NCBI GenBank assembly: GCA_011319805.1
Contig: SJRY01000050.1
Span: forward strand, 496,001-560,000
Direction of reading: 5' to 3'
Origin: Macrocybe gigantea
Taxonomy: Eukaryota; Basidiomycota; Agaricomycetes; Agaricales; Callistosporiaceae
DNA length: 64,000 nt
This document shows positions 47,286-58,714 of this stretch, one piece after another. The notes beneath the pieces are model-generated. The model saw only the letters and a program-made list of their open reading frames with translations. It was not told the DNA's origin and made no database searches. How positions within the stretch are numbered: position 1 is the first letter of the stretch; each line of letters starts with the position of its first letter. A program made the position numbers and the translations under genes.

Positions 47286-50200
47286 ATGTCGTACAGAGGT
47301 GATCGTGGCCGTGGTGGCCCACAAGGTGGGAGAGGAAGTCCGTCTGGATATAGAGGTGGAGGCGGTGGACGAGGTGATTTTAGAGGTGGTCCACGAGGCG
47401 GAGGTGGAGGCGGGTTTCGTGGCGGGCCTCCCGGAGGCGGCCGTGGGGGCGGGTGAGTCGCTTGCTGTTGTTTCTCCCGACGCACAGCACTCAGACAACA
47501 TGACATCACCACAGCGTTTTCCTGCCTGGAGCACCGGCCAACGTCGACACCCGCCTTATGGACGGCTCCGAGAAGGCGCTCGTCGCGTCCTTCCGCAACA
47601 TCAAGCTCAACCACGACGAGTCCCCGCTGCGCCCCAACTTTGGCACGGCTGGCCGCGAGATAAAGCTCCGTACCAACTATTTCCCCGTGAAAGTCCCAAA
47701 GGGGCCCCTGTTTGAGTACGACGTCTCCATCACGCCAAGCCATCAGCAAAGCGGCTCAAGAGACGTATCTTCCAACTCGCGGAGCAAACAAATGACTGGA
47801 CCAGAAAAGGTCTCAGGGGCAGTGTCGCCCATGACTCTTCCACCAAACTCATAGCAGCCAAGAAACTGCAACAACCATTGACCATCACCGTTCCTTTCTA
47901 TGAGGAGGATGAAAGTGGTCCTTCACCCAATGGCAAGGAATACGTCCTCGAGATCAAGTTTATTCAGAGCATAGATACCCAAAACTTGGTCCAGTACGTT
48001 CTCCGCTCACTACTTGTCACCTCAGACGGTTTTGCCGATCTCTGACTAGATACATGGCCGGGCAACCTCAATACCGTGGATATGACATTATGCCTGTTAT
48101 TTCCGCCCTCAATATTATCCTTTCAGCATATGCCAATCGTCCTGGTGGACCGGGCGTTCTGGTTGGTCGAAATCGATTCTTCTTCCGTACTGCTGCACCA
48201 CCGTTCCCCTTGCATGGCGGACTGGAAGCTTGGCGGGGGTTCTACACCTCGGTGAGGCCTGCCCACAACCAGCTCATGGTGAACGTCAATGGTGAATGCT
48301 TCGTATCGTCTTTTGTACGCATTCGCTTCTAACGATCCGACCCAAGTGTGCACGACCGCTTTCTATACCCCCAGAATCTTGCATTTGCCATGATGGAATT
48401 CAGTCGGTCTAGCTTCGGAGCTAGGGTGAATGCATTTGTCAAGGGTGTCCGCATCAAGACGACACATTTAGGATATAGGAAGACCGTAAAAGCAGTTGCG
48501 AAAGTCAATGCTCGACAGCACAAGTTTGACTCGGGAGACTTTGGCGTCGTATCAGTAGAGGATTATTTCAGGCGAAGTAAGTCTGTCACAGTTTCCCTGT
48601 CGTTTCACGCGTCCCCTCAATTGATACAAATTTTTGAGAATATCGCATTACACTCCAACACCCTGATCTTCCTCTCGTAGACGTTGGCGGCCAGAAGCAA
48701 AACTTCCTCCCGCCCGAGGTCTGCGAGATCCTACCCAACCAACCTTACCGCGGCAAACTCACGGAAGAACACACAGCTGAGATGATTAAAGCAGCTGCTA
48801 AACCGCCCAGCGTCAATGGTGCAGCCATCCTTGATCATGGATTGCCTGAGTTAGGCTTCCGACAAGGCGCCGGACCACTCGGTGCCTTCGGCGTATCCAT
48901 AGGGTCCGAAATGGCTGTTGTGCCAGGCAGGATCCTACGTCCACCGGGGATCCAGTATGGCAAAGGCATGCCTAATGTAGACGACCGCGCGAGCTGGAAC
49001 ATGCGCGACGTCAAGTTTGCGCTCGGCGCTACGCTCGAGAACTGGGGCGTACTGGTCATCCAGGATGGTGGTAGAAATGATTTCAATGGTTCCAGTGATC
49101 CAAACTTGCTCGCTGTCGTCAGAGGCTTCGCGGACATGTGTCGCAAGAGTGGCTTGATAGTCGGTAAAAATCCCCCCGCTTTCACTGTCGCCAAGTTGCC
49201 TCCCAAGAACTCTGCCGATCCCGTGAGAGCGCAAGCCATTAACGCTATTCGGAGCGCAATCCTGACTTTCAAGCCCAAACCGACGCTGGTGTTAGTCATG
49301 CTCTCGAGCGGCGATAAGAATGTGTATTCAGGATTAAAGCATCTTTGCGACTCTTATCTGGACCTTGGTGAGCCGCATTGCTATGTTTGGGATAAGACCT
49401 GTCTGATGTGAATCTCTATAAAGCCACGGTCTGTGTTCATTCAGAAAAAATACGCAAGGAAAGGGGTACGTCTGTTTCGGTCGTTGGGCGACGCAGCGGA
49501 GCTGACTGACTTGGCTCTTCGCCTCTAAAAGGGCAACTTCAATACTTTGCAAACGTCGCGCTCAAAGTCAACATGAAGTTGGGTGGCGTGAAGTGAGTCC
49601 ACACGTCCCCTTCATTGGGCTTCACTGAAAATCTTTAACCGTTTTCCGTCCTCTGAAACAGTCACAGTCTGGATCCCGCGAACATGGCATGGTTTAAGCA
49701 AGAGCCGACTATGCTTGTTGGGATCGACGTCACGCATCCTGGACCCGGAAGCGTGAAAGGGACGCCCTCAATTGCTGCTGTGGTAGCCAGTGTTGATCAT
49801 CATCTCGGACAATATCCCGCAAGTATGGAAATACAGGAAACGAGGAAGGAGGTGAGCTTGGCAACGAATAACCATTCATGGGAAGGAGCTTATTTCTATG
49901 GATAATTTCTTTGTCTCGGTAGATGGTGACCGACTTGGCGAAGATGATGTTTGAGCGCTTGTCGTTGTTCAAGGCGCGGAGCAAGATATTGCCTAAGCGC
50001 ATTCTTGTATATCGTGACGGCGTCTCCGAGGTCTGTCGGCTTTTTTTTCTTTTCATTAGAGGGAGGCGGACATGTCCCAACCATACCATCATTAGGGTCA
50101 ATTCGCTATTGTGCTTGCTGAAGAATTGCCCGCTATTCGCGCTGCATTCAAAAAGTTCGATACCGCTCAAGCGCAATATCGGCCTAAATTAACCATCGTC

Positions 50201-50802
50201 ATTTGTGTGCGCCTAATTTAAACCGAACGTTCCTCGGCGAGGCGCATTGACCTGTCATTTTTTCTTGCCAGGGCAAACGCCACCACACTCGCTTTTACCC
50301 AACGGATCAGCAAAATGCAGATGCAAACGGTAATCCGAAAGCAGGAACTGTTGTCGATCGGGGTGTCACAGACGTTTACCACTTTGACTTTTTCCTGCAA
50401 GGCATGTTTCCACATTCTGATCTCGGTGATTTGGGCCTGACTATGCGGCTGTGCGGATCTTCAGCTCATGGTGGGCTGCAAGGCACGACCAAGCCAACGC
50501 ATTACTACGTCGTCTACGACGAGATCGGCTTTGATGCCGACACGCTGCAGGGCCTGACGAACGCCGTCAGCTACATGTTTGCCCGTGCGACCAAGGCAGT
50601 CAGCCTAGTTTCGCCGGCGTACTACGCAGATCTCGCCTGCGAGCGGGGCCGGTGCTATCTCCACAAACTCCTCCAGGGCATCTCGAGCTCCGGCACGTCC
50701 ACTACGAGCACGTCTGACTCACAAATCATGCAAGAGGCCATAAAAATGTGGCATGGCGGCGCGACGGGTCCTGCCCTACGGGAGACAATGTTCTATTTGT
50801 AG
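47286..50802 (+). CDS. Argonaute (PIWI-clade RNA-silencing nuclease, fungal QDE-2 type)
   Basis: Central effector of RNA interference. Exon 1 encodes an RGG-rich N-terminus (MSYRGDRGRGGPQGGRGSPS and on). N domain: LMDGSEKALVASFRNIKLNH and KLRTNYFPVKVPKGPLFEYD. Linker and PAZ: MPVISALNIILSAYANRP, FFFRTAAPPFPLHGGLEAWR, LAFAMMEFSRSSFGARVNAF. MID: VEDYFRR, FLPPEVCEILPNQPYRGKL, NWGVLVIQDGGR. PIWI: MLVGIDVTHPGPGSVKGTPS, then RILVYRDGVSE, then VSLVSPAYYADLACERGRCY. The usual fourth catalytic His (PAYYAH) is Asp, so the tetrad is likely DEDD, as in other fungal Argonautes. About eight introns. Just before LAFAMMEF one base appears missing in a run of five C (48368-48372). The protein ends ATGPALRETMFYL, with the (Y/F)(F/Y)(V/L) end found in Argonautes. 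Confidence 0.93.
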
Positions 50803-51156
50803 CGCTTTTTTCCGGGGGCTCCATTGTATATCTGTCCGTATATTTCTCCCCTCCTCCGTCTTGACTGAATACCGGCTGATCTCACTTTGACAGATGCAGA
50901 ATTATCTTGTATTACTCTCATCGTTTTCGTCCAGCGATATCGCTATGTCTGTAACCATCATGTATTGGCATCTTACCTCTGTTAGTATGTAGCCTTAATC
51001 TATACATGCGATACTGTTTTCACACTATACCCACTGAGATACTAATCGGTGGAGATACATAATCGTTGCATTAAGCAGCACAACTCCGAGTGAGTGTATA
51101 CATATCGTGCATATTTATCTCCGCCATGACGCTACAGGACCTCAGCGTGCAGCAGT
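50803..51156. other. Convergent 3' region, Argonaute / ubiquitin-eS31
   Basis: No gene seen. AT-rich 3' untranslated sequence of two convergent genes. Confidence 0.5.
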
Positions 51157-51885
<729 letters not shown>

Positions 51886-52056
51886 TGTGGATCGGACGCT
51901 TCCGTCTGTCCAGCAACGAGCGGTGGAGTCTTTGACAAAAGCAAGAGCCGTTGAAGATGGAAACTGCCCTCTGCCTCAATTTTATCTGGCTTTGTCATCC
52001 GTTGATGGTCTGTGCGTTAAGGTTTACTGATAACATAATATTTCCTCGTATAGTAA

Positions 52057-54507
52057 CTACTGCTTCCAACTCGCCAATCGTGGTTGAATGGCAATGAACT
52101 CGTCTTCAATGCAAGCAACAACCTTGTCGCTCCTTGAATTATCTGACATTGAAGCTCAATGGACGTGAGTTGAAGCCGTTCGTAAATGCCCATATATCTG
52201 CCCAGATTAGCCCGCGTTATGTTGCAAACTGCGAGCCGCTTACCTGGAATGATCTCCTTTCCGTTCTCGTCCACAAACGGCCTAAACTCGAACGCCCACA
52301 GAAGGCGTGCGATATTGATAAACAGAGAATTGAGCGCGAGATGCATCCCTGGGCATATTCTTCTTCCAAATCCGAAAGGCAGGTCAAATGTCTGAAGTCG
52401 AGGATGCTTCGTCTCTAGAAAGCGTTCTGGCCTGAACTGCTCTGGAGAGGGAAACATCTCTAATATAAACGATCTCTCAGTTTCCGCATATTCTATGTGA
52501 AACAGTATATCTTACCCGGATCATGCATGATGGCACTACAAGTCGAGATGCACATTAGTTCGCTTTCCTTTTCTGATGAAAGAAAACTCACTATGAATTA
52601 GCAAAAACGGTGGAGCCCTTTGGGATGAACCTGGTCACCAGCTTTAGGAACTCTTTGCAATCGTCAAACGCGCCTAGGCTTACATTCCATGGTATTCATC
52701 GTCGACAATGACCGCATGCGGGGAGCCACCCAAAGCTGGTACAGGACGCCAACTCGATATTCTAGGTCAATACTTGCCTGAACGTTGTTCATCGCCGACA
52801 TACCGGAGAGTCTCGTTGACAGTCGCCATGATATACGGTAGGCTGTCTTTGTCGCCAAATTCGGGCATCCTATCTGCGCCTACGATGCGGTCAAGTTCTT
52901 CTTGGGCTGTCCTCATAACAGCAGGAAAGTGTAATATCGCAACTACCAAAATGCAACTCAACATTGATGTACGCGTAACAGCCAAATCTGGCTCACGAAT
53001 GAACACCATGAGCGTGCCTGCGGTCTACCCATGATTAGGAATGACGCCTGCGCGTCGCCCAGAAATCAACGCACCGTCTCGATACCAGCCCCAAACGGCG
53101 ACGAGACGGAATACGCAAGTTCAATCTCGTTCATTCCAATCTCATGAATGTTACTTATTGCTTGCGAAGTGAGGCAATCGGGGACCGATCCGGTTTTCAT
53201 TCTGGCTTTGACGTCGTTCAAAAGGTGTATCAGATAAACGATATCTCGTTGCCGGCGCTCCTCCGGTTCTCGTCGAAACCATTGCAGAGAGCGCTAGGTT
53301 TAGGAACGTTTAACGGAGATAGTAGCCCTCTGGCTGAGCATTTCGACTTACAGGAAGTTTCAGCAACCAAGGCCATGTTTCTACAAGAAATTTCCCAGGA
53401 ATGCTAGACAATCGACATGAATCTTGTGAAATAAATATCTTGGACAGCTTACTTCACGCTGCGATTGGAAGACCTCGTGGTCAAAATCAGCACTTGATCG
53501 TGCAATATTCCTCCTACCTCGTCAAATCTACAGCCAGAAACGAGAACATCTTAATGTCAAAAAGGATGCAGAGCGGTGAAGCGAGCTCACAATCCATTGA
53601 GTCCATATTTTCTTTCACGATCCATTCATGCACACTGTCGACCCGTCGTCCATAGGTCACCGACGTCACGACGCTTGCGGCAAATCTAGGTCCATATTCG
53701 CGATTAGTGTCAACTTAGCGCTACGTTGGTCTGTGCGTGTAACCTTTGCAGATGACGTTCATAGTCTTTTGGGTCTCGAAGGATATCATGCATTGTGACC
53801 TTTGACTCCAATGATTGTATTTCATGGTAATCTCTGACTTTGTGGGAATGAAATCCGAAATGCAATATCTGGAATATTCGGTGGTTTTGTCCCTCCCTAT
53901 TAATATCGTTCTTATATCGGCATGCGCGTACCTTCCGCCATTTTCGCCAGAATTCGTTATTGGGAAGCATAAGCCCGCGCATGTTGCTGGAAAGGATTTC
54001 ACCACTATAAAGCATCTCATATTAAATGCACAATTTCGTCAGACTGATAGCTAGTGACACGCACCCGACGATGAATCGGGGTCGGCTGGAGTAATATTCA
54101 GAGCGTTTCTCCAGAAGATCCCAGGCGGTCTGGGCTTTGCCGAGGACTAGTAGAGTTCGCATACAAGCGGCATAACATAGTTCTGCGTACCTACCTATCA
54201 CAGGTGTAGAGCCGAGGAAGAACGATACGACAGAACCTAGGCTACGATTAGTGTCCACATTCACATGGCATGACATTCATTAATGACCATATTCCTTGTT
54301 CCACTCGGCAAACCTCCTCCAGGGTTTAATCAAAGGAAGCTGATGTTTATTCCCAAACCACGGCAGGCCTAGAGGACCTGGGGGCATTGCCTTTCGAAGG
54401 TAAGCCCATTTTATAACGGAGTACAACATCCATGCAAGCCATATGGCAAAGGCAGGTTGAACCAGGGTAGTTGACAATCTTGATAGGCCCAGAGCAATCG
54501 CGGACAT
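52057..54507 (-). CDS. Cytochrome P450 monooxygenase (1)
   Basis: Membrane-anchored haem monooxygenase. The N-terminal anchor is MSAIALGLSRLSTTLVQPAF and AIWLAWMLYSVIKW, then the Pro-rich hinge PPGPLGLPWFGNKHQLPL. Exons give FLGSTPVIVLGKAQTAWDLL and GEILSSNMRGLMLPNNEFWR. Further blocks are VVTSVTYGRRVDSVHEWIVK, LQWFRREPEERRQRDIVYL, and helix I PFGAGIETTAGTL. K-helix ExxR is in YIMATVNETLRYVG (ETLR). The haem loop is intact: FDLPFGFGRRICPGMHLALN. The C-terminus is split by an intron and its last exon is uncertain (stop at 52057 or 52017). Many small introns. Typical of the CYP2-like basidiomycete P450s. Substrate unknown. Confidence 0.88.
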
Positions 54508-54838
54508 GATGGAAGTGATGGTTCAAAGAATGAACGGCAGAACGGATGCCCCAGCCTGGGCCTTTCATCTTCTCAATTCATGGGAACAGCGGGCCTGATT
54601 TGGCTCAAAGCAAGATCACAGGCAGAGAAGTGCACCAAACGTGGCAAGACTGGAGTTCGCCTTTTGTCTTCCATGGCTCTTTGAAGCATCACACAGTGGA
54701 CACGAAGCTGCCGAGTGACATGAGGTGAGAGAAGTGAGTCAGTAAATCATCATCTGATCACAGATGCCGCCCACGTCCGCCATCCAGGTCGCTATGAGCC
54801 CCACTAGGAAAGCCTCAACACCAAGATTTTGTATCTAT
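54508..54838. other. Gap between P450 (1) and the transposon
   Basis: Upstream region of the P450 gene. No gene seen. Confidence 0.4.
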
Positions 54839-54847
54839 AGCGCTACA
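54839..54847 (+). repeat. Left target-site duplication AGCGCTACA
   Basis: The nine bases AGCGCTACA directly precede the left terminus TAGTCTCGTGCCC and recur identically right after the opposite terminus at 56758-56766, as expected for a duplicated insertion target. Confidence 0.7.
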
Positions 54848-55032
54848 TAGTCTCGTGCCCTTCCGTTTTCGGCGAGTTTTGAGCGTCGGAGTTTCAAAAG
54901 TTGTTCAACTTTTGCGACGCGACCTCGCCTATAACGTCTGGTGCAATTGAGCCGTAAAAAGCACCCTAGTGTCACGTCACTCCCTTCGTTACGCTAATGT
55001 AATCAATCCTGCCTTATCTTATCGCGCACCCT

Positions 55033-55285
55033 ATGGAATCAGACAGAGAAGAATGGTCCACGAACGAAGACAACGAGTCGTTCGTCACTGAATCGTCTGC
55101 TGCCAGGGTTGAGTCAGATGTATTCGAAGAACCCCCACACAAAGCAACCAATCATCACCATCTCCATCAAGTCCATTACATCCTGAGCTCTCTTGACTCA
55201 GCAGGAATAACGCTTGCCGGTTTTCTCGATGCATTAAGCTGGGGGGATGAGGCGTGCACACAAGCCAGCAGGATACGAGGAGCCC
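55033..55285 (+). pseudogene. Fragment of a DUF6589-type mushroom protein gene
   Basis: Translates to an acidic leader (MESDREEWSTNEDNESFVTE) followed by HQVHYILSSLDSAGITLAGF and LDALSWGDEACTQASRIRGA. This matches the N-terminal pattern I know from large mushroom proteins annotated as DUF6589 (LxxLG.x...FLDA.SWG...C.....I..AR). It stops abruptly near 55285, where it meets the helicase fragment on the other strand. Family naming is from memory and should be searched. Confidence 0.5.
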
Positions 55286-55520
55286 GACGTGCTCTGCAAC
55301 CTCCAGTTGCCATCCGAAGGGTGGGTGTCCAGACAGTGCTTCGAATTGCTGGGACATAGTGTCTCTGACAATGGTGCTGTCATAACCTTCACGGGCCTCC
55401 CGGGCCTGTTGCAAGTTGTTCTGTGACCTTTCGCGGAGAATTTGATGGCGCAGCCTGCACTTCTCGTCAGGCTCCGGAGCCATAGGAAAAGCGCAGGCGC
55501 AAGGATGAGTAGCACGTGTC
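55286..55520 (-). pseudogene. Fragment of a RecQ-like helicase N-terminus
   Basis: The minus strand gives LRHQILRERSQNNLQQAREA, then VRDTMSQQFEALSGHPPFGW and QLEVAEHV. The pattern (F..LxGhxP..WQLEVAE) resembles the region just ahead of motif I in RecQ-type DEAD helicases that are multicopy in mushroom genomes. The Walker A region is absent, cut off at the junction with the DUF6589-like fragment. Confidence 0.45.
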
Positions 55521-55639
55521 AGACGCGTCTGAAAAAAATTGTGACATTGGTAGCTACATAAGGAAAATATTACATCATAATGCGTGATTGTGACACTAGG
55601 GTGCTTTTCACAGTTCAATAGAGGCTATTTGCAACCCAT

Positions 55640-56510
55640 GTTTTACTTTCCATCGGCTAGCATCTGTTGGAATTGCAGGGTTGAATATATGAATTTTGAT
55701 TGATTTCCCTGTCACGCTGAGCACTGCATGCTGCCATCGTAATTGAGAAGAAAACTTCATTGAGAGACACAAGCAATGGCCCAAGGGCGCAAGATACCTC
55801 CTCGATTGCCAGGCATCGCTTCTAGATTCAACGGATTGTACAATCGATGAAGCCGAAGATGGAAGGGAGGGGAGAGCCACGTCGGTGGATGGCACAGGCA
55901 TATTCTGCAAGTCGTGTAGGGTGAAGCAGGTAATCCTTATCACATCCAAGCAAATGGGACCATGTATTATCGATATATGACACCAGTTCATTGATACACT
56001 CGGACAGCGAGGACTGGCATCGATCATAAAGGATGGATAGCTCATACATGTCTCCTGCAGAGCGAAATCGGGCGCATAAAAGCGCGAGAGCCTCGACGGC
56101 AGTGAATGAGTAGCGAGAACGTGTCGAGAAGTCAGGAATTTCAAGGACACGCGTGAGATCGACGAGTTCGCGAGCTGTGAACCTTTTCGATAGCATGAAT
56201 AAAGCAAAAATCAAAGGGAAAACGGTCGCAGACGTACCGGAACCTCCATAAGCAGTCCTGGTCCGACAACGACAGCAACCACTCCTCTGTTATCCGCTCC
56301 CCACCTGGGGGAGGCCGCGGGTCTCGCGAAGAAGCGCGCAGGTCAGCAGTATATTGTCGAAAAGCACTTGATGTAGCTGAAGGGATGGCAGCCTGCGCAA
56401 TCAGGACGGAGTGGAGAGTGGTTCCGAGTAGAGGTGGCCGCGGCTCAGGACACAGGAAGGGAAGGGCAGTAGTGAGCAATACATGGAGGACGTCGGCCAT
56501 GGCGTTTCTG
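55640..56510 (-). pseudogene. PIF/Harbinger-type transposase (DDE nuclease), partial
   Basis: N-terminal exon MADVLHVLLTTALPFLCPEP, then WRFRYVCDRFPFDFCFIHAI. A second frame gives IFALFMLSKRFTARELVDLT, YSFTAVEALALLCARFRSAG, LSILYDRCQSSLSECINELV and LEYACAIHRRGSPLPSIFGF, ending IDCTIR. The FGFIDCTIR end is the first-Asp motif of Harbinger nucleases. The rest of the DDE domain (second Asp and Glu) is missing: after TIR the sequence runs into the interrupted left arm. The element therefore looks non-autonomous and internally deleted. Confidence 0.72.
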
Positions 56511-56757
56511 CGATGCAGCAGCCCGTACTGCATGGACGTCGTGATGGTGTGACTATCAGTGACAAGGGTCCTGCTCATTTTCCATCGGCTACGAGTTTTT
56601 GGAACTCGGCTAGCCTAAAACCTGCGTTGCAAATAGACTCTAATTGCACCAGACGTTCTGGAGCCGGACCTGTATCAGGAACATTCACGTTTTTTCAACT
56701 CCGCTGCTGATTTCTGGCCCAAAATGGAAGGCTCCAGAACGGCTGGGTACGAGACTA

Positions 56758-56766
56758 AGCGCTACA
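56758..56766 (+). repeat. Right target-site duplication AGCGCTACA
   Basis: Identical copy of the left nine-base flank, immediately after the right terminus GGGTACGAGACTA. Confidence 0.7.
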
Positions 56767-57160
56767 TAGTATGTGCACAGCCGGCGAAGCTTAGGTTATG
56801 TCAATCAAGCTAAACCGAGGATTCTGTAATGGATGGGAATGTGGGTTTTTCAGCATCATCGCCTCTTTTCCCCCTCTTCCAGCATATTAATACCTGTAAA
56901 ATGTCCTGACGTGCGCAAGATGTAAAGGGCATTGACTAGCAATAGTTTATGGCAACCTTACCAGCTGGGAGCCGAAAACCAGAACAATGGACAGGGGAAC
57001 TGTTGGGTAGTCAGGGGACGCATAAAGCTGCTAATGTGAACGTACTCAGTGCAAGGCAGACCGACAACACGTGCTGCGCTAGGTTCGGCTTGTCGTTCAA
57101 GTTGATAAAGATATCCGTCATTCTTTTCATAAAACCGTTAGACGCAATCTCATATATGTG
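56767..57160. other. Gap between transposon and 7-TM-like gene
   Basis: No gene seen. Short frames on the plus strand carry no recognisable domain. Confidence 0.4.
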
Positions 57161-58640
57161 CTAGATATCTTGTGTCACTGACGCAATTGCGGATCCTCCT
57201 AAGAATGTATAAGTTGCCGTCCGAATGAAAAGCCCGAGAGGGAAATCCAATCCTCGCACGGTGATCTTCTTGACCGAAGACCTTTTGCGATAAAGGTGGA
57301 CGATGGTGTAGACTAGCATAAGATGTGAATCAGCCATTCCTGGTGAGTTGCTAAGCGTCTCCTGGGGCGGACCTTCAGTCATTAGCATCAGTGTCAACTG
57401 CAGTATAACCACTATTCCTATGAAAATCGTCCTAAAAGCAGTTCATGCTCAGCCATCAGGTTCGTCGCAGATAAAAAAAATTGACACACGGCATGGATCC
57501 ATCGATGTGGCAGAAATACCCAAGGTTGCTCCGGCTAACTTTCTTTAAATTGGATAGACCCGTCTAAAAGCATGTCAAAGATCAATACAATGACGCGCCT
57601 GGGTCCGAAATGCACCAAGATTGCAGCCCAGAATGTCACGACATGCACTAATGGAGGGTATCGCAGCATCTACTAAGGGGTTCAAATGCTAAAGCTCGGA
57701 GCTGTCACACGGCACTGACCCAGGCAATCATCCTTTTATTCACAGCCCTTGCCAAAATGATCGACGACAGGCGTAGATAGAGCTTTCATGCGTTTTCAGC
57801 CGTGCGTTCGGTGAGCCAAGAAGAGAAAAAAAAACTTACTTCAACGACAAATACTAGCGCCGCGGCGGCAACTCTGGAAGCCTAATCAGTGCTTTCCTGA
57901 AAAGAATATCAAATGTCATACACAGGAGGCGCGGCGTAAATTAGACCGGCTTGCACTACGCAGAGAGCGAAGGGAGGTTCCGGCCCAATTTGGTGTCCAA
58001 TTAATAAAAGGAATGACACGCAGTAGACAATGCATGAAATAAGCAGTGAATACCATGTCTTCATACGAGAGACATGTTTCGAAAAGCCTGCCACGAGTAT
58101 GACGGTGAGGCTTAAAACAAGAGTGATCGCGAGAAGGGTAATGAATACGATGAGCGAAGGAAGACTTGCTTCCTCTGAAGAAATTGGTACAGAGAAAATA
58201 TCAGTACAATCATCGTTTGCAGAGCACCGACGAACCTCTCAAGGAAAGAACATGCATCATGCCAGCACTTGCTATGGAGAGAGAGAAAGGATGGAATGTG
58301 ATGTCCGGCAGAAAAATGTGAGAAGTTAATAGCTTCAAGAGTGGACACAATCTGATTTGCCGCCAACATAATCCTTGACATGAACTAAAGAAAGATGAAG
58401 AAACGTTGATCGTTGCATGGGTCTCCTGTGGTTTGTGTCCTTTTTAGTCGCATAGCCAACACCAAACAGGTTCAAGTTCTTTAGTCACCGAGAGGCTTAC
58501 TCACAAGATGTTTCCATTCATCAAGACAAAATGTCCAACCGAAGCGCTGTGCCGTGACATCGTAGATATCATCAGAGCTTTCATTATGACATGCAGTCTT
58601 CTGATTCTGTCTAGCCTTTTCCGGTTATCTTCTATACGGT
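57161..58640 (-). CDS. Multi-pass membrane protein, 7-TM receptor-like (mushroom family)
   Basis: Pieces from several exons. DDIYDVTAQRFGWTFCLDEW lies near 58570-58510. A hydrophobic exon follows, KTWYSLLISCIVYCVSFLLL, and then IGHQIGPEPPFALCVVQAGL and IYAAPPV (58030-57920). The last exon carries LDFPLGLFIRTATYTFLGG. The G.Q.GP.PPF.LC..QA.LIYAAPP motif and the (L/F)xRTAT(F/Y) end are typical of a large family of seven-helix proteins in mushroom genomes, often labelled as GPCR-like. Start codon and most exon borders are not resolved, so the left-hand (5') limit is approximate. It is divergent from the second P450. Confidence 0.55.
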
Positions 58641-58714
58641 GCACCTGCCCGTGGTGCACTTTTCCTTAACTCGCAGACGCGGTGGGCGCACTGATTCCCA
58701 TCAAACCTTCCACC

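Larger units (their letters stand above)
54952..55615. mobile_element. Nested non-autonomous element carrying captured gene fragments
   Basis: Inverted repeats AAAAGCACCCTAGTGTCAC are perfect over 19 bases at 54957-54975 (plus) and 55590-55608 (minus). The element sits inside the left arm of the Harbinger-like transposon. Arm sequence ending CAATTGAG (54944-54951) resumes as CAATAGAG and then GCTATTTGCAAC (from 55616), and the opposite arm has these parts uninterrupted. That marks the insertion and suggests an 8-bp target duplication with one mismatch, as hAT elements make. Inside are two gene fragments in opposite orientation (see next entries). No transposase is present, so it must be mobilised in trans. 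Confidence 0.66.
54848..56757. mobile_element. Harbinger-like DNA transposon with long imperfect inverted arms
   Basis: Both ends read TAGTCTCGT(G/A)CCC inward, and imperfect inverted similarity continues for over 100 bases. For example AACGTCTGGTGCAATT lies near 54933-54948 on the plus strand and near 56643-56658 on the minus strand. A nine-base direct repeat flanks it. Inside, on the minus strand, is a PIF/Harbinger-type nuclease gene. The left arm is interrupted by a second element; without that, the element would be about 1.25 kb. PIF/Harbinger elements usually make 3-bp TWA duplications, so nine bases is unusual and the classification of the ends is open. Confidence 0.68.
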
